A stretch of DNA of 64,000 nt from Thunnus maccoyii. Taxonomy: Eukaryota > Chordata > Actinopteri > Scombriformes > Scombridae. The translations under genes and the position numbers were made by a program. How positions within the stretch are numbered: position 1 is the first letter of the stretch; the number at the start of each line of letters is the position of its first letter. The stretch covers positions 18,074,501 to 18,138,500 of the forward strand of contig NC_056550.1 of assembly GCF_910596095.1 (NCBI RefSeq), given 5' to 3'. The notes under the pieces are model-generated. The model ran no database searches. It was not told the DNA's origin and saw nothing but the letters and a program-made list of their open reading frames with translations. This document shows, one piece after another, positions 63,900 through 64,000 of the stretch.

Positions 63900-64000
63900 G
63901 ACCAGTACAAACTTCCTTGCTTACTGGCAAGTATTAATGTCATTTTCACATGAACACTTACACTTACATGAGAAAACAGTGATAAAAAAGAGCAATACAG

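Noticed and set aside
1-64000. tRNA, rRNA, CRISPR array, operon, phage or toxin-antitoxin system
   Set aside because: Nothing of these kinds was recognised; gene structure is that of a vertebrate throughout.

Overview
This is a window of a ray-finned fish nuclear genome, probably a spiny-rayed (percomorph) teleost. The evidence is vertebrate multi-exon genes with GT-AG introns, AATAAA polyadenylation signals, abundant CA/GT microsatellites and short non-autonomous DNA transposons of kinds common in teleosts. I could not place the species. There is no operon, CRISPR array, phage or other prokaryotic system.

Layout. 1-4276 (minus): a TRIM-type E3 ligase gene whose 3' part lies off the left edge, plus a second lone RING/B-box exon upstream of it. 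6178-8550 (minus): vac14, as one uninterrupted 790-residue reading frame. It shares a 337-bp divergent promoter region with the next gene. 8888-19825: three related C2H2 zinc-finger genes (plus, minus, minus), each with four coding exons, a similar N-terminal helical segment and a hydrophobic-K-E-E motif in the third exon. Nested hAT-like elements, a fold-back repeat and other repeats lie in and around them. 20769-44705 (all plus): pgls, colgalt1 and gmip in a row. 48207-61925 (plus): a LIM-homeobox gene of the LMX1 family with a 10.7-kb intron after LIM1. The rest is 3' UTR.

Functions are largely independent: ubiquitin ligation (TRIM), phosphoinositide kinase scaffolding (vac14), DNA binding (zinc fingers, LMX1), pentose phosphate pathway (pgls), collagen hydroxylysine galactosylation in the ER (colgalt1) and Rho GTPase inactivation (gmip). 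The block pgls-colgalt1-gmip corresponds to human 19p13.11.

The strongest points for follow-up are: (1) an LMX1 paralogue sitting in a 19p13-like block, which suggests a third whole-genome-duplication copy; (2) an intronless but intact vac14; (3) the zinc-finger trio with its shared, non-KRAB N-terminal architecture; (4) two alternative RING/B-box first exons above one visible set of TRIM coiled-coil exons. Exon boundaries were read by eye from splice signals, reading-frame continuity and remembered family sequences. No alignment or database search was run.
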